This document shows, piece by piece, positions 47,451 to 57,335 of a stretch of DNA of 64,000 bases; positions within the stretch are counted from its first letter, which is position 1; every line of letters starts with the position of its first letter. The stretch spans positions 372,001 through 436,000 of the forward strand of contig NZ_CP084874.1 in the NCBI RefSeq assembly GCF_020526085.1, in the 5' to 3' direction. The notes below the pieces were generated by a model that worked only from the letters and a program-made list of their open reading frames with translations, searched no databases and had not been told where the DNA came from. The stretch comes from Klebsiella africana (GTDB lineage Bacteria; Pseudomonadota; Gammaproteobacteria; Enterobacterales; Enterobacteriaceae). A program made the position numbers and the translations under genes.

Positions 47451-48320
47451 TTAGCCTATCTTACGGCCTTCCATCAGGCGCTCGACCAGCGGCGTCATGA
47501 TAAGCTCCATCGCCAGCCCCATTTTACCGCCCGGCACCACCAGGGTGTTCATGTGCGAGATAAACGACCCCTGCAGCATCGCCAACAGCCAGGGGAAGTC
47601 GATATTTTGCAGATTGCGGAAATGGATCACCACAAAGCTCTCGTCCAGCGAGGGGATCGCTTTGGCGGCAAACGGGTTGGAGGTGTCCACCGTCGGCACG
47701 CGCTGAAAGTTGATGTGGGTGCGGGAAAATTGCGGCGTAATGAAGTTGATGTAATCTTCCATCGAGCGGACGACCGAGTCCATCACCGCCTCCCGGGAGT
47801 GGCCGCGTTCGCTGGTGTCGCGAATAAGCTTTTGGATCCACTCGAGGTTAACGATAGGCACCACCCCGACAAGCAGGTCGACATGGCTGGCGACATCATG
47901 CTGCGGCGTGACAACCCCGCCGTGCAGCCCCTCATAGAACAGCACGTCTGTCGGCTCCGGCAGTGGCTGCCAGGGAGTGAAGGTCCCCGGCACCTGATTC
48001 CACGGCACGGCTTCGTCATAGGTGTGCAGGTATTTCCGCGACTGGCCTTTTCCGTGGCGGCCATAGTCGACAAAGGTCTGCTCCAGCAGGCCGAAGTCGT
48101 TCGCCTCCGGGCCAAAGTAGCTGATATGTTTGCCCTGATCCCGCGCCTTACGGATCGCCATGTCCATTTCCGGGCGGGTGTAGCGATGAAAGCTGTCGCC
48201 TTCCACTTCCGCGGCATGCAGGTTTAGCTGCGCGAAGATTTTGCGAAAGGCAAGGCTGGTGGTGGTAGTGCCCGCGCCGCTGGAGCCCGTGACGGCGATC
48301 ACCGGATGTTTGGCAGACAT
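47451..48320 (-). CDS. prkB: Phosphoribulokinase-like protein PrkB
   Basis: 289 residues, as in E. coli PrkB. It resembles phosphoribulokinases of Calvin-cycle proteobacteria, but no RuBisCO is near and the real substrate is unknown. The P-loop reads GSSGAGTTTTS, with Thr where most P-loops have Lys; proteobacterial phosphoribulokinases share this form. It sits between yhfA and yheU. Confidence 0.9.
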   Translation of the reverse strand: MSAKHPVIAVTGSSGAGTTTTSLAFRKIFAQLNLHAAEVEGDSFHRYTRPEMDMAIRKARDQGKHISYFGPEANDFGLLEQTFVDYGRHGKGQSRKYLHTYDEAVPWNQVPGTFTPWQPLPEPTDVLFYEGLHGGVVTPQHDVASHVDLLVGVVPIVNLEWIQKLIRDTSERGHSREAVMDSVVRSMEDYINFITPQFSRTHINFQRVPTVDTSNPFAAKAIPSLDESFVVIHFRNLQNIDFPWLLAMLQGSFISHMNTLVVPGGKMGLAMELIMTPLVERLMEGRKIG

Positions 48321-48356
48321 AACAACTCCCTGGTTAAACGATGTAGTGGCGTCGCC

Positions 48357-48575
48357 TTAGCCGTTAAACAGCGCACGCGGCATAATATTGACCGTCTCAT
48401 GCAGTTCCGACCACACAAGGACCGCTTCTCCGCGTTTCAGCTGCTGTTTTACATCGGCGACTTTATCGGCAAGTGAACGTTCATGTTCACCATAATCGGT
48501 GCCTTCACGTAACACAAAGCTTTCAATCAGGTTATCCAGCGTTTCGGGATCCAGATCCTGCCAGGGAATAATCAT
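48357..48575 (-). CDS. yheU: Conserved small protein YheU (UPF0270)
   Basis: 72 residues from [15 protein letters not shown]; this start matches the family and overlaps the yheT stop by four bases (ATGA). Eighteen extra upstream codons lie inside yheT and are not used. Function unknown; coupled to yheT. Confidence 0.92.
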   Translation of the reverse strand: MIIPWQDLDPETLDNLIESFVLREGTDYGEHERSLADKVADVKQQLKRGEAVLVWSELHETVNIMPRALFNG

Positions 48576-49594
48576 GCGGGAACCTCCAGCCAGCGGTTTA
48601 ACCAGTCGGGAATGCGTCTTTCCAGCCACATTTCCGGTTTACGCAGAGTGCCGCTGACGAAGCCAACGTGGCCGCCTTGTTCGGTCAATTGATACTCTAC
48701 GTTCGCCGGCAGTTGCTCCTGCGGCGGAATAGAGTGGTGATCCATAAACGGATCGTCTTTCGCGTGAATAATTAGCGTCGGCTTAGTGATATCGCTCAGC
48801 CGCGGCATGGCGCTGCATTGCCGGTAATAATCCAGCGCATCGGCAAAGCCATGGATCTTGGCGGTGATCATATCGTCAAATTCCCGGATGCGGCGCATCC
48901 CTTTGAGCTGGCGTAAATCGACGGGCAGCGAGCCAGGATACGCTTTCAGCTTGCGTGAGGCGTTGGCTTTTAACAGATTGAGCAGATAGCGCTGATAAAC
49001 CCGCGAGAAGCCCTTATCCATATGATAGCTGCAGGCTTCCAGCATGAAAGGCGCGGAAACGATCACCGCGGCATCCAGCGGGCAGCGGTCGCCTTCTTCT
49101 GCCAGCAGGCAGCCCAGCATATTGCCGCCCAGCGAATAGCCGACGGCCGCGGTCGGCGCGGGGCCAAACTCACGCTGCAGCCAGTGCAGAAACCAGGTGC
49201 CATCTTCCGTTTCGCCGGAGTGATAAATGCGGTTATTGCGGTTAGGTTCGCCGCTGCAGCCGCGAAAATGCATGACTACGCCCAGCCAGCCGCGCTGCAT
49301 CGCCGCGTGCATCAGGCCATGGGCGTACGGGCTGTGCAGACTGCCTTCCAGGCCGTGAAAGACGACCAGGCGCGGCTTATGGCGCGCCTGGTACGGATCT
49401 TCGCTCCAGGCGAGATCGACAAAATCGCCGTCTGGCAGCTCAAGGCGCTGCCAGTGCGGAGTGAAGCGCAATTTACGGCGGATCAGCCGCGGCAGCATGG
49501 TTTGCAGATGACGATTGCCCACGCCGCGCATCGGATGGAACTCACGCGAATCGTTTTCGGGGGGCGTCATGTCTGTGGGGATGATTTCAACCAT
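48572..49594 (-). CDS. yheT: Alpha/beta hydrolase YheT
   Basis: 340 residues, as in E. coli. AB-hydrolase YheT family: nucleophile elbow GYSLGGNM, the [12 protein letters not shown] oxyanion region, Asp in [11 protein letters not shown] and His in EQGGHVGF. Substrate unproven; the family is related to eukaryotic ABHD1/3 lipid hydrolases. Start MVEIIP with a second possible Met at residue 9. Confidence 0.9.
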   Translation of the reverse strand: MVEIIPTDMTPPENDSREFHPMRGVGNRHLQTMLPRLIRRKLRFTPHWQRLELPDGDFVDLAWSEDPYQARHKPRLVVFHGLEGSLHSPYAHGLMHAAMQRGWLGVVMHFRGCSGEPNRNNRIYHSGETEDGTWFLHWLQREFGPAPTAAVGYSLGGNMLGCLLAEEGDRCPLDAAVIVSAPFMLEACSYHMDKGFSRVYQRYLLNLLKANASRKLKAYPGSLPVDLRQLKGMRRIREFDDMITAKIHGFADALDYYRQCSAMPRLSDITKPTLIIHAKDDPFMDHHSIPPQEQLPANVEYQLTEQGGHVGFVSGTLRKPEMWLERRIPDWLNRWLEVPA

Positions 49595-49740
49595 AGCACC
49601 AGAACAATTAATAAACGTGATGATGACTATACCGCGCAGGGCGCGCAGGAGTTAGCCAATATGTGGTCAGTGGGTTCAGGTTACACCAAAAACAAACCAT
49701 TGATGTCACTGATGACCAGACCACGGGCGGGCAGAAACCC

Positions 49741-49774
49741 ATCCTGCCAGCGGCATCGCAGACGCAGGCAGGAT
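49741..49774 (-). repeat. 34-base hairpin after yheS
   Basis: ATCCTGCC and GGCAGGAT form exact outer arms, with GCG/CGC pairing inside, 13 bases past the yheS stop on the minus strand. It is followed by gggtttc and not a U-run. It may be a weak terminator or a processing stem in the yheS-yheT gap. Confidence 0.55.
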
Positions 49775-49787
49775 GAGGAAGAAGTGA

Positions 49788-51692
49788 TTAGCCTTCCTGA
49801 AGCATGCGCTCCAGCTGCTCCTGTGCCTCCAGCCAGGCCATTTCGCACTCCTCCAGCCCGGATTTCGCGCTGGCCTGCTGCTGCAGGCATTCAGTCAGTT
49901 CCGCTTTACGCGAGGCGTCGTAGAGTTCGCTGTCGCCAAGTTTCTCTTCTGCACTGGCCAGCTGCGCGTTGAGCTTATCCATCTCTTTTTCCAGACGGGC
50001 GATCTCTTTGCGCAGCGGTTGGGTCTGGCTGCGTAGCTCCGCTTCCCGACGCTTCTGGTCTTTGCGCGCCTGGGCGCTATTGCCGCTCTCTTTTGGCGCC
50101 TCGCCGCTCTGGGACTCCTGTTTTTGCGAGTCGCTGAGCCATTGCTGATAATCTTCCAGATCGCCGTCGAACGGTTCGACTTTACCATCGTGAACAAGGT
50201 ACAGATCGTCGGTGGTGGAGCGGATCAGGTGGCGATCGTGCGATACGACCACCAGCGCCCCTTCAAAGTCGATCAGCGCTTCGGTTAAGGCCTGACGCAT
50301 ATCGAGGTCAAGGTGGTTGGTCGGTTCATCGAGCAGCAGCAGGTTAGGGCGCTGCCAGACAATCAGGGCCAGCACCAGGCGCGCTTTTTCTCCACCGGAG
50401 AAGCGGCGGGTTTCTTCGCTGACCTTATCCCCCTGGAAGCCAAAGCCGCCCAGATAATCGCGCAGCTTCTGCTCCAGCTCCTGCGGCGCCAGGCGCGCCA
50501 GGTGCTGCAGCGGCGACTCATCGGCGCGCAGGAACTCCAGCTGATGCTGGGCGAAGTAGCCGAGCTTGATGCCTTTGGCGAGGCCGATCTCGCCGCTCAT
50601 GGGCTGGAGTTCGCCAGCCAGCAGCTTAATCAGCGTCGATTTCCCGGCGCCGTTGCGGCCCAGCAGGCCGATACGCGACCCCGGCACCAGGTTAAGCTTG
50701 ATGGAGTCGAGGATAATACGCTCGCCGTAGCCAGCGCTGACTTTCTCCATCTTCAGCAGTGGGTTAGGCAGGCTCTCCGGCTGGCGGAAGCTGAAGTGGA
50801 ACGGGTTATCCACATGCGCCGGGGCGATGAGCTCCATCCGCTCCAGCATTTTAATACGGCTCTGCGCCTGCTTGGCTTTGGTAGCTTTGGCGCGGAAGCG
50901 ATCGATATAGCTTTGCAGATGCGCAACGCGCTGTTGCTGGCTTTCGTACATCGCCTGCTGCTGAGCGAGGCGGGTGGCGCGCTGCACTTCAAACGAACTG
51001 TAGTTGCCGGTGTACTCAAACATCGTCTGCTGTTCGATATGGATAATTTTATCGACGATAGGATCGAGGAAATCGCGATCGTGGGAAATCAGGATCAGCG
51101 TCCCCGTGTAGCCCTTCAGCCACTTCTCCAGCCAGATCACTGCATCAAGGTCGAGGTGGTTAGTCGGTTCATCGAGCAGCAGCAGGTCGGAGCGGCAGAT
51201 CAGCGCCTGGGCGAGGTTAAGGCGCATACGCCAGCCGCCGGAAAAATCGCTGACCGGCCGCTCAAGCTGTTCATTGCTGAAACCCAGACCGTGCAGCAGG
51301 CTGGCGGCGCGGGAACGGATGGTCCAGGCATCGATGGCGTCCAGCTTACCGTGGACGGTGGCGATAGCATGGCCATCGTTGCGTTCGTTAGCCAGCTGGA
51401 GCGCGGCCTCCAGTTGGCGGTATTCCCGATCGCCGTCAATGACATAATCGATGGCCGGCTGCGGTAGCGCCGGGGTTTCCTGATTCACCCAGGCCAGCTG
51501 CCAGTTACCGGGAAAGGTCATACTGCCGCCGTCAGCGCTTATCTCGTTTTTCAAAAGCGATAGCAGCGTCGATTTCCCGCAGCCGTTTTTACCCACCAGA
51601 CCGACCTTTTGGCCAGGATTGATGGTAGCGGTGGCGTTGTCCAGCAGGACGCGTACGCCGCGACGAATTTGTAACGAGGAGAAAACAATCAT
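49788..51692 (-). CDS. yheS: ABC-F family ATPase YheS
   Basis: 634 residues (E. coli 637). Two ATP-binding cassettes with no membrane segment: Walker A GKNGCGKST and GRNGAGKST, signatures SGGWRMR and SGGEKARL, and an inter-domain linker rich in Arg/Lys/Gln. A C-terminal coiled coil (about residues 550-630) follows. ABC-F proteins bind the ribosomal E site and relieve or resist translation stalls. Confidence 0.95.
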   Translation of the reverse strand: MIVFSSLQIRRGVRVLLDNATATINPGQKVGLVGKNGCGKSTLLSLLKNEISADGGSMTFPGNWQLAWVNQETPALPQPAIDYVIDGDREYRQLEAALQLANERNDGHAIATVHGKLDAIDAWTIRSRAASLLHGLGFSNEQLERPVSDFSGGWRMRLNLAQALICRSDLLLLDEPTNHLDLDAVIWLEKWLKGYTGTLILISHDRDFLDPIVDKIIHIEQQTMFEYTGNYSSFEVQRATRLAQQQAMYESQQQRVAHLQSYIDRFRAKATKAKQAQSRIKMLERMELIAPAHVDNPFHFSFRQPESLPNPLLKMEKVSAGYGERIILDSIKLNLVPGSRIGLLGRNGAGKSTLIKLLAGELQPMSGEIGLAKGIKLGYFAQHQLEFLRADESPLQHLARLAPQELEQKLRDYLGGFGFQGDKVSEETRRFSGGEKARLVLALIVWQRPNLLLLDEPTNHLDLDMRQALTEALIDFEGALVVVSHDRHLIRSTTDDLYLVHDGKVEPFDGDLEDYQQWLSDSQKQESQSGEAPKESGNSAQARKDQKRREAELRSQTQPLRKEIARLEKEMDKLNAQLASAEEKLGDSELYDASRKAELTECLQQQASAKSGLEECEMAWLEAQEQLERMLQEG

Positions 51693-51745
51693 AAGGCGCC
51701 GTATGTTCAGACTATGTTAATTTGTCATTATGATAATGTAGTGTG

Positions 51746-51760
51746 GAAGCGAATCGCTTC
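51746..51760. repeat. Palindrome in the kefG-yheS intergenic region
   Basis: GAAGCG-aat-CGCTTC is an exact 6-bp inverted repeat. It follows CATTATGATAATG (51727-51739), another near-palindrome. Both lie in the 173-base divergent gap and could be operators. No known regulator matches. Confidence 0.45.
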
Positions 51761-51865
51761 ACCGGGCCGCCATGGTAGCCCAAAACGAAGACGATACACA
51801 AAGTCATTCTGGCTGTGTCAAAACGCCGGGGCTGTGCAGGCCGCCAGAAGACCTACGGGAGGGGA

Positions 51866-52429
51866 ATGATGTCTCAGACAGCGAAAGTGTTGCTGCTGTA
51901 TGCCCACCCAGAATCTCAGGATTCCGTGGCCAACCGGGTCTTATTAGAGCCGGCCTTACAGTTGCCGAACGTCACCGTGCACGATCTCTACGCGCACTAT
52001 CCGGATTTTTTTATCGATATCGCTCATGAACAGGACCTGTTGCGCCAGCATGAGGTGATTGTGTTCCAGCATCCTTTATACACCTGGAGCTGCCCGGCGC
52101 TGCTCAAGGAGTGGCTGGATCGTGTCTTAAGCCGCGGCTTCGCCAGCGGCGCTGGGGGGAACCAACTGGCGGGAAAGTACTGGCGTAGTGTGATCACCAC
52201 CGGCGAGCCTGAGAGCGCCTACCGTCGCGATGCCAATCGTTATCCAATGAACGATATTTTACGTCCTTTTGAACTGACTGCCGGTATGTGCCGTATGCAC
52301 TGGATGAGCCCCATTATCGTCTACTGGGCCCGGCGACAACAGCCAGAGGAGTTGCGCAGCCGCGCCCGGGCCTACCGGGACTGGCTGGCCAATCCTGTTG
52401 CCGCCGGAGGTGTCCATGGCGGGATCTGA
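51866..52429 (+). CDS. kefG: KefG, ancillary protein of the KefB potassium efflux system
   Basis: 187 residues from [16 protein letters not shown], with GGGAGGGG just upstream. The earlier ATG at 51815 gives a non-conserved N-terminus. Flavodoxin-fold quinone oxidoreductase-like protein needed for full KefB activity. It overlaps kefB by 14 bases. Confidence 0.93.
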   Translation: MMSQTAKVLLLYAHPESQDSVANRVLLEPALQLPNVTVHDLYAHYPDFFIDIAHEQDLLRQHEVIVFQHPLYTWSCPALLKEWLDRVLSRGFASGAGGNQLAGKYWRSVITTGEPESAYRRDANRYPMNDILRPFELTAGMCRMHWMSPIIVYWARRQQPEELRSRARAYRDWLANPVAAGGVHGGI

Positions 52430-54221
52430 TTTGCTGCTGGCTGGGGTGCTGTTTTTGTTCGCGGCTGTCATCGCCGTTCCTCTGGCGTCAAGACTGGGGA
52501 TTGGCGCAGTGCTGGGCTATCTGCTGGCCGGGATCGCCATTGGCCCATGGGGGCTCGGGTTTATCAGCGATGTGGATGAAATTCTCCATTTCTCTGAGCT
52601 TGGCGTGGTGTTTCTAATGTTTATCATCGGCCTGGAGCTGAATCCGGCCAAGCTATGGCGACTGCGAAGCTCTATCTTCGGCGTTGGTGCGGCGCAGGTG
52701 ATGCTCAGCGCCGCGATCCTCGGTGGCCTGCTGATGACGACCGGGTTTTCATGGCAGGCGGCCGTGGTCGGCGGGATCGGCCTGGCGATGTCTTCCACCG
52801 CGATGGCGCTGCAGCTGATGCGCGAGAAGGGAATGAGCCGCAGCGAAGCGGGGCAGTTAGGTTTTTCGGTGCTGCTGTTTCAGGATCTGGCGGTGATCCC
52901 GGCGCTGGCGCTGGTGCCCCTGCTGGCCGGTTCAGCGGACGAGCATGTGAACTGGCTGACGGTCGGCATGAAGGTTCTGGCGTTTGCCGGGATGCTGATT
53001 GGCGGACGTTATCTGCTGCGGCCGGTGTTCCGCTTTATCGCCAGCTCGGGGGTCAGGGAAGTATTCACTGCCGCCACGCTGCTGTTAGTCCTCGGATCTG
53101 CCCTGTTTATGGAGGCGCTGGGGCTGTCGATGGCGCTGGGCACCTTTATCGCCGGCGTGCTGCTGGCGGAAAGCGAGTATCGCCACGAACTGGAAATCGC
53201 TATCGATCCGTTCAAGGGGTTGCTGCTCGGGCTGTTCTTTATCTCCGTCGGCATGGCGCTGAACCTCGGCGTGCTGTACACCCATCTGCTGTGGGTGGGG
53301 GTGAGCGTGGCGGTGCTGGTGGCGGTAAAAATGCTGGTGCTTTATCTGCTGGCCCGTCTCTATGGCTTGCGAAGTTCCGAGCGGATGCAGTTTGCGGGCG
53401 TATTAAGCCAGGGCGGCGAGTTCGCGTTTGTCCTCTTTTCGCTGCCCGCCTCTCAGCGGTTGTTTCAGCACGACCAGATGGCGCTGCTGCTGGTAACCGT
53501 CACCTTGTCGATGATGACCACGCCGCTGCTGATGAAAGGAATTGATAAGATACTGTCGCGACGCCTGAATCCGGTGGACGATACCGATGAGGCCCCGTGG
53601 GTGGAGGATGACAAGCCGCAGGTGATTATTGTCGGGTTTGGTCGGTTTGGCCAGGTCATTGGTCGCCTGCTGATGGCCAATAAGATGCGTATTACGGTAC
53701 TGGAGCGGGACATCAGCGCGGTGAATCTGATGCGCAACTATGGCTATAAAGTCTATTTTGGCGACGCCACCCAGCTGGAGCTGCTGCGCTCGGCGGGAGC
53801 GGAAGAGGCGCAGTCGATCGTCATCACCTGTAATGAGCCAGAAGACACCATGCGGCTGGTGGAAATGTGTCAACAACACTTTCCACATCTGCATATTCTG
53901 GCCCGCGCTCGCGGGCGCGTTGAGGCGCATGAGCTGCTGCAGGCCGGCGTGACGCAGTTTTCTCGTGAAACCTTCTCCAGTGCGCTGGAGCTGGGGCGCA
54001 AAGCGCTCATCACTCTGGGGATGCATCCTCACCAGGCGCAGCGCGCGCAGTTGCACTTCCGACGGCTTGATATGCGAATGCTGCGTGAGTTAATGCCGGT
54101 GCATACTGATACGGTACAGATATCACGCGTGCGGGAAGCCCGGCGCGAACTGGAAGAAATTTTTCAGCGTGAAATGCAGAAAGAAAGCCGGCAGCTGGAC
54201 GGCTGGGACGAGTTTGAATAA
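52416..54221 (+). CDS. kefB: Glutathione-regulated potassium efflux antiporter KefB
   Basis: 601 residues from [12 protein letters not shown], with GGAGG six bases upstream. KefB exports K+ in exchange for H+ when glutathione adducts of electrophiles accumulate, acidifying the cytoplasm for protection. About twelve helices of the CPA2 transporter domain (1-385), then a KTN/RCK NAD-binding domain with [13 protein letters not shown]. Glutathione alone keeps it closed. Confidence 0.97.
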   Translation: MAGSDLLLAGVLFLFAAVIAVPLASRLGIGAVLGYLLAGIAIGPWGLGFISDVDEILHFSELGVVFLMFIIGLELNPAKLWRLRSSIFGVGAAQVMLSAAILGGLLMTTGFSWQAAVVGGIGLAMSSTAMALQLMREKGMSRSEAGQLGFSVLLFQDLAVIPALALVPLLAGSADEHVNWLTVGMKVLAFAGMLIGGRYLLRPVFRFIASSGVREVFTAATLLLVLGSALFMEALGLSMALGTFIAGVLLAESEYRHELEIAIDPFKGLLLGLFFISVGMALNLGVLYTHLLWVGVSVAVLVAVKMLVLYLLARLYGLRSSERMQFAGVLSQGGEFAFVLFSLPASQRLFQHDQMALLLVTVTLSMMTTPLLMKGIDKILSRRLNPVDDTDEAPWVEDDKPQVIIVGFGRFGQVIGRLLMANKMRITVLERDISAVNLMRNYGYKVYFGDATQLELLRSAGAEEAQSIVITCNEPEDTMRLVEMCQQHFPHLHILARARGRVEAHELLQAGVTQFSRETFSSALELGRKALITLGMHPHQAQRAQLHFRRLDMRMLRELMPVHTDTVQISRVREARRELEEIFQREMQKESRQLDGWDEFE

Positions 54222-54232
54222 AGGTAAATCAT

Positions 54233-54433
54233 ATGGCAGTGCGTAAACGTTTTATTGCCGGGGCGAAATGTCCGGCGTGCCAGGCGCAGGATTCGCTGGC
54301 GATGTGGCGTGAGAATAATGTCGATGTCGTTGAATGCGTTAATTGCGGTCACCAAATGCGTGAGGCGGATAAAGAAGCCCGTGAGCATGTACGCAAAGAG
54401 GAGCAGGTGATTGGCATTTTTCATCCCGACTAG
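54233..54433 (+). CDS. yheV: Small zinc-ribbon protein YheV
   Basis: 66 residues, as in E. coli. Two CxxC pairs (CPAC and CVNC) make a likely zinc ribbon. Function unknown. Eleven bases after kefB, so likely cotranscribed. Confidence 0.92.
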   Translation: MAVRKRFIAGAKCPACQAQDSLAMWRENNVDVVECVNCGHQMREADKEAREHVRKEEQVIGIFHPD

Positions 54434-54526
54434 CGTTATCCGTCGGCTTTTTTTAAGCTAAAGGGTACACGGCAGCAGAATTCCGCTACAATCTGCGCCA
54501 CTATTCTTCCCATCTCAGGAGATATC

Positions 54527-55114
54527 ATGAAAGTAGCAAAAGACCTGGTGGTCAGCCTGGCCTATCAGGTACGTACAGAAGACGGTGTGTTGGTTGATGA
54601 GTCTCCGGTAAGCGCGCCGCTGGATTACCTGCACGGTCACGGCTCCCTGATTTCCGGCCTGGAAAACGCGCTGGATGGCCACGAAGTGGGCGACAAATTT
54701 GACGTAGCTGTCGGCGCTAACGACGCTTACGGCCAGTATGACGAAAATCTGGTGCAGCGTGTACCGAAAGACGTCTTTATGGGCGTTGATGAACTGCAGG
54801 TTGGCATGCGCTTCCTGGCGGAAACCGATCAGGGTCCGGTACCAGTAGAAATCACTGAAGTTGAAGATGACCACGTTGTGGTTGATGGCAACCACATGCT
54901 GGCTGGCCAGAACCTGAAGTTCAATGTGGAAGTCGTCGCCATCCGCGAAGCAACCGCTGAAGAACTGGAGCACGGTCACGTGCACGGCGCGCATGGCCAT
55001 GACCACGACCACGATCATGGTCACGATGGCTGCTGCGGCGGTCATGGTCACGACCATGGCCACGACCATGGTAAAGGCGGCTGCGGCGGCCACGGTGGCT
55101 GCGGCTGCCACTAA
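54527..55114 (+). CDS. slyD: FKBP-type peptidyl-prolyl isomerase and nickel metallochaperone SlyD
   Basis: 195 residues. FKBP domain with the inserted chaperone flap, followed from about residue 149 by a His/Gly/Asp/Cys-rich tail (many HGHD-type units and CCGG, GCGGHGGCGC) that binds Ni2+ and other metals. SlyD supplies nickel to hydrogenase maturation and is the target-folding factor for phiX174 lysis. Tail length varies between enterics. Confidence 0.97.
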   Translation: MKVAKDLVVSLAYQVRTEDGVLVDESPVSAPLDYLHGHGSLISGLENALDGHEVGDKFDVAVGANDAYGQYDENLVQRVPKDVFMGVDELQVGMRFLAETDQGPVPVEITEVEDDHVVVDGNHMLAGQNLKFNVEVVAIREATAEELEHGHVHGAHGHDHDHDHGHDGCCGGHGHDHGHDHGKGGCGGHGGCGCH

Positions 55115-55139
55115 TCTTTGCGCTTCGGCACGAAGACCA

Positions 55140-55168
55140 CAAAAAAGCGGGGAAACCCGCTTTTTTTA
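55140..55168. terminator. Bidirectional terminator between slyD and slyX
   Basis: AAAAAAGCGGG-gaaa-CCCGCTTTTTTT, a perfect 5-bp GC stem with long A- and T-runs. Confidence 0.9.
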
Positions 55169-55172
55169 CGCC

Positions 55173-55391
55173 TCAATAGTGTGGCGGTGGCGTCTCTTCC
55201 GCCTGGGAGGCGATATGGGAAGGTTGAGTTGCCTTCAGCTTCTCGATCATCAGACGCATATGTTCGCGCATTTTCGCCATCTCGATCTCGTGGGCGGTCA
55301 CGGTTTTATTGAGGTCTTCGATGGTGATTTCCTGAAACGCCAGCCGGCTTTCCAGCTCCGCAAGGCGCGTTTCTAATGTGCTATCGTGCAT
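55173..55391 (-). CDS. slyX: SlyX, small coiled-coil protein
   Basis: 72 residues, as in E. coli. A heptad-like helical core ([16 protein letters not shown]...[19 protein letters not shown]) predicts a coiled coil; the tail ends in TPPPHY. Function unknown; named for its neighbour slyD. Divergent from fkpA. Confidence 0.92.
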   Translation of the reverse strand: MHDSTLETRLAELESRLAFQEITIEDLNKTVTAHEIEMAKMREHMRLMIEKLKATQPSHIASQAEETPPPHY

Positions 55392-55469
55392 GGGTAACCT
55401 CTTTAGTCTGATCCTGCGGGCGGATTCTACTTAAGTTTCTCTGTGCGCGCAGCATCGCTGCGCCGTACA

Positions 55470-55499
55470 GGAAACTTATTCATACAAAAATAGTCCTAA
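55470..55499 (+). promoter_or_regulatory. Possible sigma-E promoter for fkpA
   Basis: GGAAACTT (55470-55477), a 16-base spacer and TCCTAA (55494-55499) resemble the sigma-E elements GGAACTT and TCTGA/TCAAA. E. coli fkpA belongs to the sigma-E regulon. The leader to the ATG is then about 105 bases. The slyX promoter shares this 222-base gap. Confidence 0.55.
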
Positions 55500-55613
55500 A
55501 AGAGGCGATATTCAGGAACGTCCGTATGTAGATTTTTACGGCAACGTTCTATAGTACGTTTTTTGCTTTTTACGATAACCCTGGGGTGAGAGGCCCCGGC
55601 CCTGGAGAAATGG

Positions 55614-56444
55614 ATGAAATCACTGTTTAAAGTAACGCTGCTGGCGACCACAATGGCCGTCGCCCTGAATGCACCGCTGACCTTTGCTGCAGATACGGCG
55701 GCGAAGGCAGCCCCGGCGGCTGAGAGTAAATCGGCATTTAAAAATGACGATCAGAAATCGGCCTATGCGCTGGGCGCGTCCCTGGGGCGTTACATGGAAA
55801 ACTCTCTGAAAGAACAAGAAAAGCTGGGCATTAAGCTGGATAAAGCCCAGCTGATCGCCGGCGTACAGGACGCCTTTGCCGATAAGAGCAAGCTGTCCGA
55901 CCAGGAGATCGAACAGACTCTGCAGGCCTTTGAAACGCGCGTAAAGACCGCCGCTCAGCAGAAAATGGAAAAAGACGCGACTGAGAACGAAACCAAAGGT
56001 AAAGCGTTCCGTGACAGCTTTGCCAAAGAGAAGGGCGTGAAAACGTCGAAAACGGGTCTACTGTATAAAGTCGAGAAAGAAGGTACTGGCGATGCGCCGA
56101 AAGACAGCGACACCGTCGTGGTTAACTACAAAGGTACGCTGATCGACGGTAAAGAGTTTGATAACTCTTATACTCGCGGCGAGCCGCTCTCTTTCCGTCT
56201 CGACGGTGTGATCCCGGGCTGGACTGAAGGCCTGAAGAACATCAAGAAAGGCGGCAAAATCAAGCTGGTCATTCCGCCAGATCTGGCCTACGGCAAAACT
56301 GGCGTCCCGGGTATTCCGGCCAACTCTACGCTGGTCTTTGATGTAGAACTGCTGGATATCAAACCGGCACCGAAGGCAGATGCTCAGCCGGAAGCAGCTG
56401 GTGAAACGAAAGCCGCAGACGCGAAAGCTGACGCTAAGAAGTAA
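55614..56444 (+). CDS. fkpA: Periplasmic FKBP-type isomerase and chaperone FkpA
   Basis: 276 residues. Signal peptide to about TFA-25, an N-terminal dimerising helical domain (about 26-140), an FKBP domain (VVNYKGTLIDGKEFDNSY, VIPGWTEGLKNIKKGGK, LAYGKTG.PGIPANSTLVF) and a charged Ala/Lys tail about six residues longer than E. coli's. It folds outer-membrane and periplasmic proteins under envelope stress. Confidence 0.97.
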   Translation: MKSLFKVTLLATTMAVALNAPLTFAADTAAKAAPAAESKSAFKNDDQKSAYALGASLGRYMENSLKEQEKLGIKLDKAQLIAGVQDAFADKSKLSDQEIEQTLQAFETRVKTAAQQKMEKDATENETKGKAFRDSFAKEKGVKTSKTGLLYKVEKEGTGDAPKDSDTVVVNYKGTLIDGKEFDNSYTRGEPLSFRLDGVIPGWTEGLKNIKKGGKIKLVIPPDLAYGKTGVPGIPANSTLVFDVELLDIKPAPKADAQPEAAGETKAADAKADAKK

Positions 56445-56454
56445 TCGGCTTCAG

Positions 56455-56486
56455 GCCGCCGTCTCGTCAGAGGCGGCGGCTTTTTT
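56455..56486 (+). terminator. Terminator after fkpA
   Basis: GCCGCC-gtctcgtcaga-GGCGGC stem followed by TTTTTTATT. Confidence 0.88.
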
Positions 56487-56561
56487 ATTGAGCGCAGATA
56501 TAATTAAAACTGGAAAGATCCTCAGGCGCTGTATTACTTTAGATAGCTTAATAATGATGAT

Positions 56562-56590
56562 GAGCCTGCCCTGACAATAACGACAGGCTC
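56562..56590 (+). repeat. Inverted repeat just upstream of yheO
   Basis: GAGCCTG (56562-56568) and CAGGCTC (56584-56590) are exact arms 15 bases apart, directly before the AGGAG ribosome binding site of yheO. It could be an operator or a leader stem. Confidence 0.5.
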
Positions 56591-56612
56591 CTGAAAAGGA
56601 GTGCTTTTTTTC

Positions 56613-57335
56613 ATGTCCAGGTCGCTTTTAACCAATGAAACCAGCGAGCTTGACCTGCTGGATCAACGTCCCTTTGACCAGACCGATTTCGATATTCTCA
56701 AATCTTATGAAGCGGTGGTGGACGGGTTGGCGATGCTCATCGGTTCGCACTGTGAAATCGTGCTGCATTCTTTGCAGGATCTGAAATGCTCTGCCATCCG
56801 TATCGCCAATGGTGAACATACCGGCCGCCAAATCGGTTCACCGATTACCGATCTTGCGCTGCGCATGCTGCACGATATGACGGGCGCCGATAGCAGCGTT
56901 TCCAAATGCTACTTTACCCGCGCCAAAAGCGGTGTACTGATGAAATCGGTGACGATTGCCATCCGCAACCGCGATCACCGGGTGATTGGTTTGTTGTGTA
57001 TCAACATGAATCTGGATGTGCCGTTTTCGCAGATCATGAGCACCTTCATTCCACCAGAAACACCTGAGGTTAACTCGCCGGTGAACTTTGCTTCCTCGGT
57101 TGACGATCTGGTCGCCCAGACCCTGGAATTTACCATTGAAGAGGTGAATGCCGATCGTAGCGTGTCCAACAATGCTAAAAACCGTCAAATCGTGCTGAAT
57201 CTCTATGAGAAAGGGATCTTCGACATTAAAGACGCCATTAACCAGGTGGCCGATCGTCTGAACATCTCCAAGCACACCGTCTACCTCTATATTCGCCAGT
57301 TCAAAAGCGGCGATTTCCAGGGGCTGGATAAGTAA
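56613..57335 (+). CDS. yheO: PAS/HTH transcriptional regulator YheO
   Basis: 240 residues from [13 protein letters not shown], the E. coli start. The GTG 12 bases earlier abuts the ribosome binding site and is rejected. YheO-like PAS domain (about 25-145), then a helix-turn-helix (about 205-235: [23 protein letters not shown]). Its targets are unknown. The last base of its stop codon is the first base of the tusD ATG (TAATG). Confidence 0.93.
   Translation: MSRSLLTNETSELDLLDQRPFDQTDFDILKSYEAVVDGLAMLIGSHCEIVLHSLQDLKCSAIRIANGEHTGRQIGSPITDLALRMLHDMTGADSSVSKCYFTRAKSGVLMKSVTIAIRNRDHRVIGLLCINMNLDVPFSQIMSTFIPPETPEVNSPVNFASSVDDLVAQTLEFTIEEVNADRSVSNNAKNRQIVLNLYEKGIFDIKDAINQVADRLNISKHTVYLYIRQFKSGDFQGLDK

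Noticed and set aside
54950..55110. Possible CRISPR-like or tandem DNA repeat
   Set aside because: The repeats encode the SlyD His-rich tail in frame, with no constant repeat and spacer pattern.
54515..55111. 198-codon Ala/Val/Met-rich frame antisense to slyD
   Set aside because: It is the reverse reading of the His/Gly tail, which gives Met/Val/Ala runs. Not a membrane protein.
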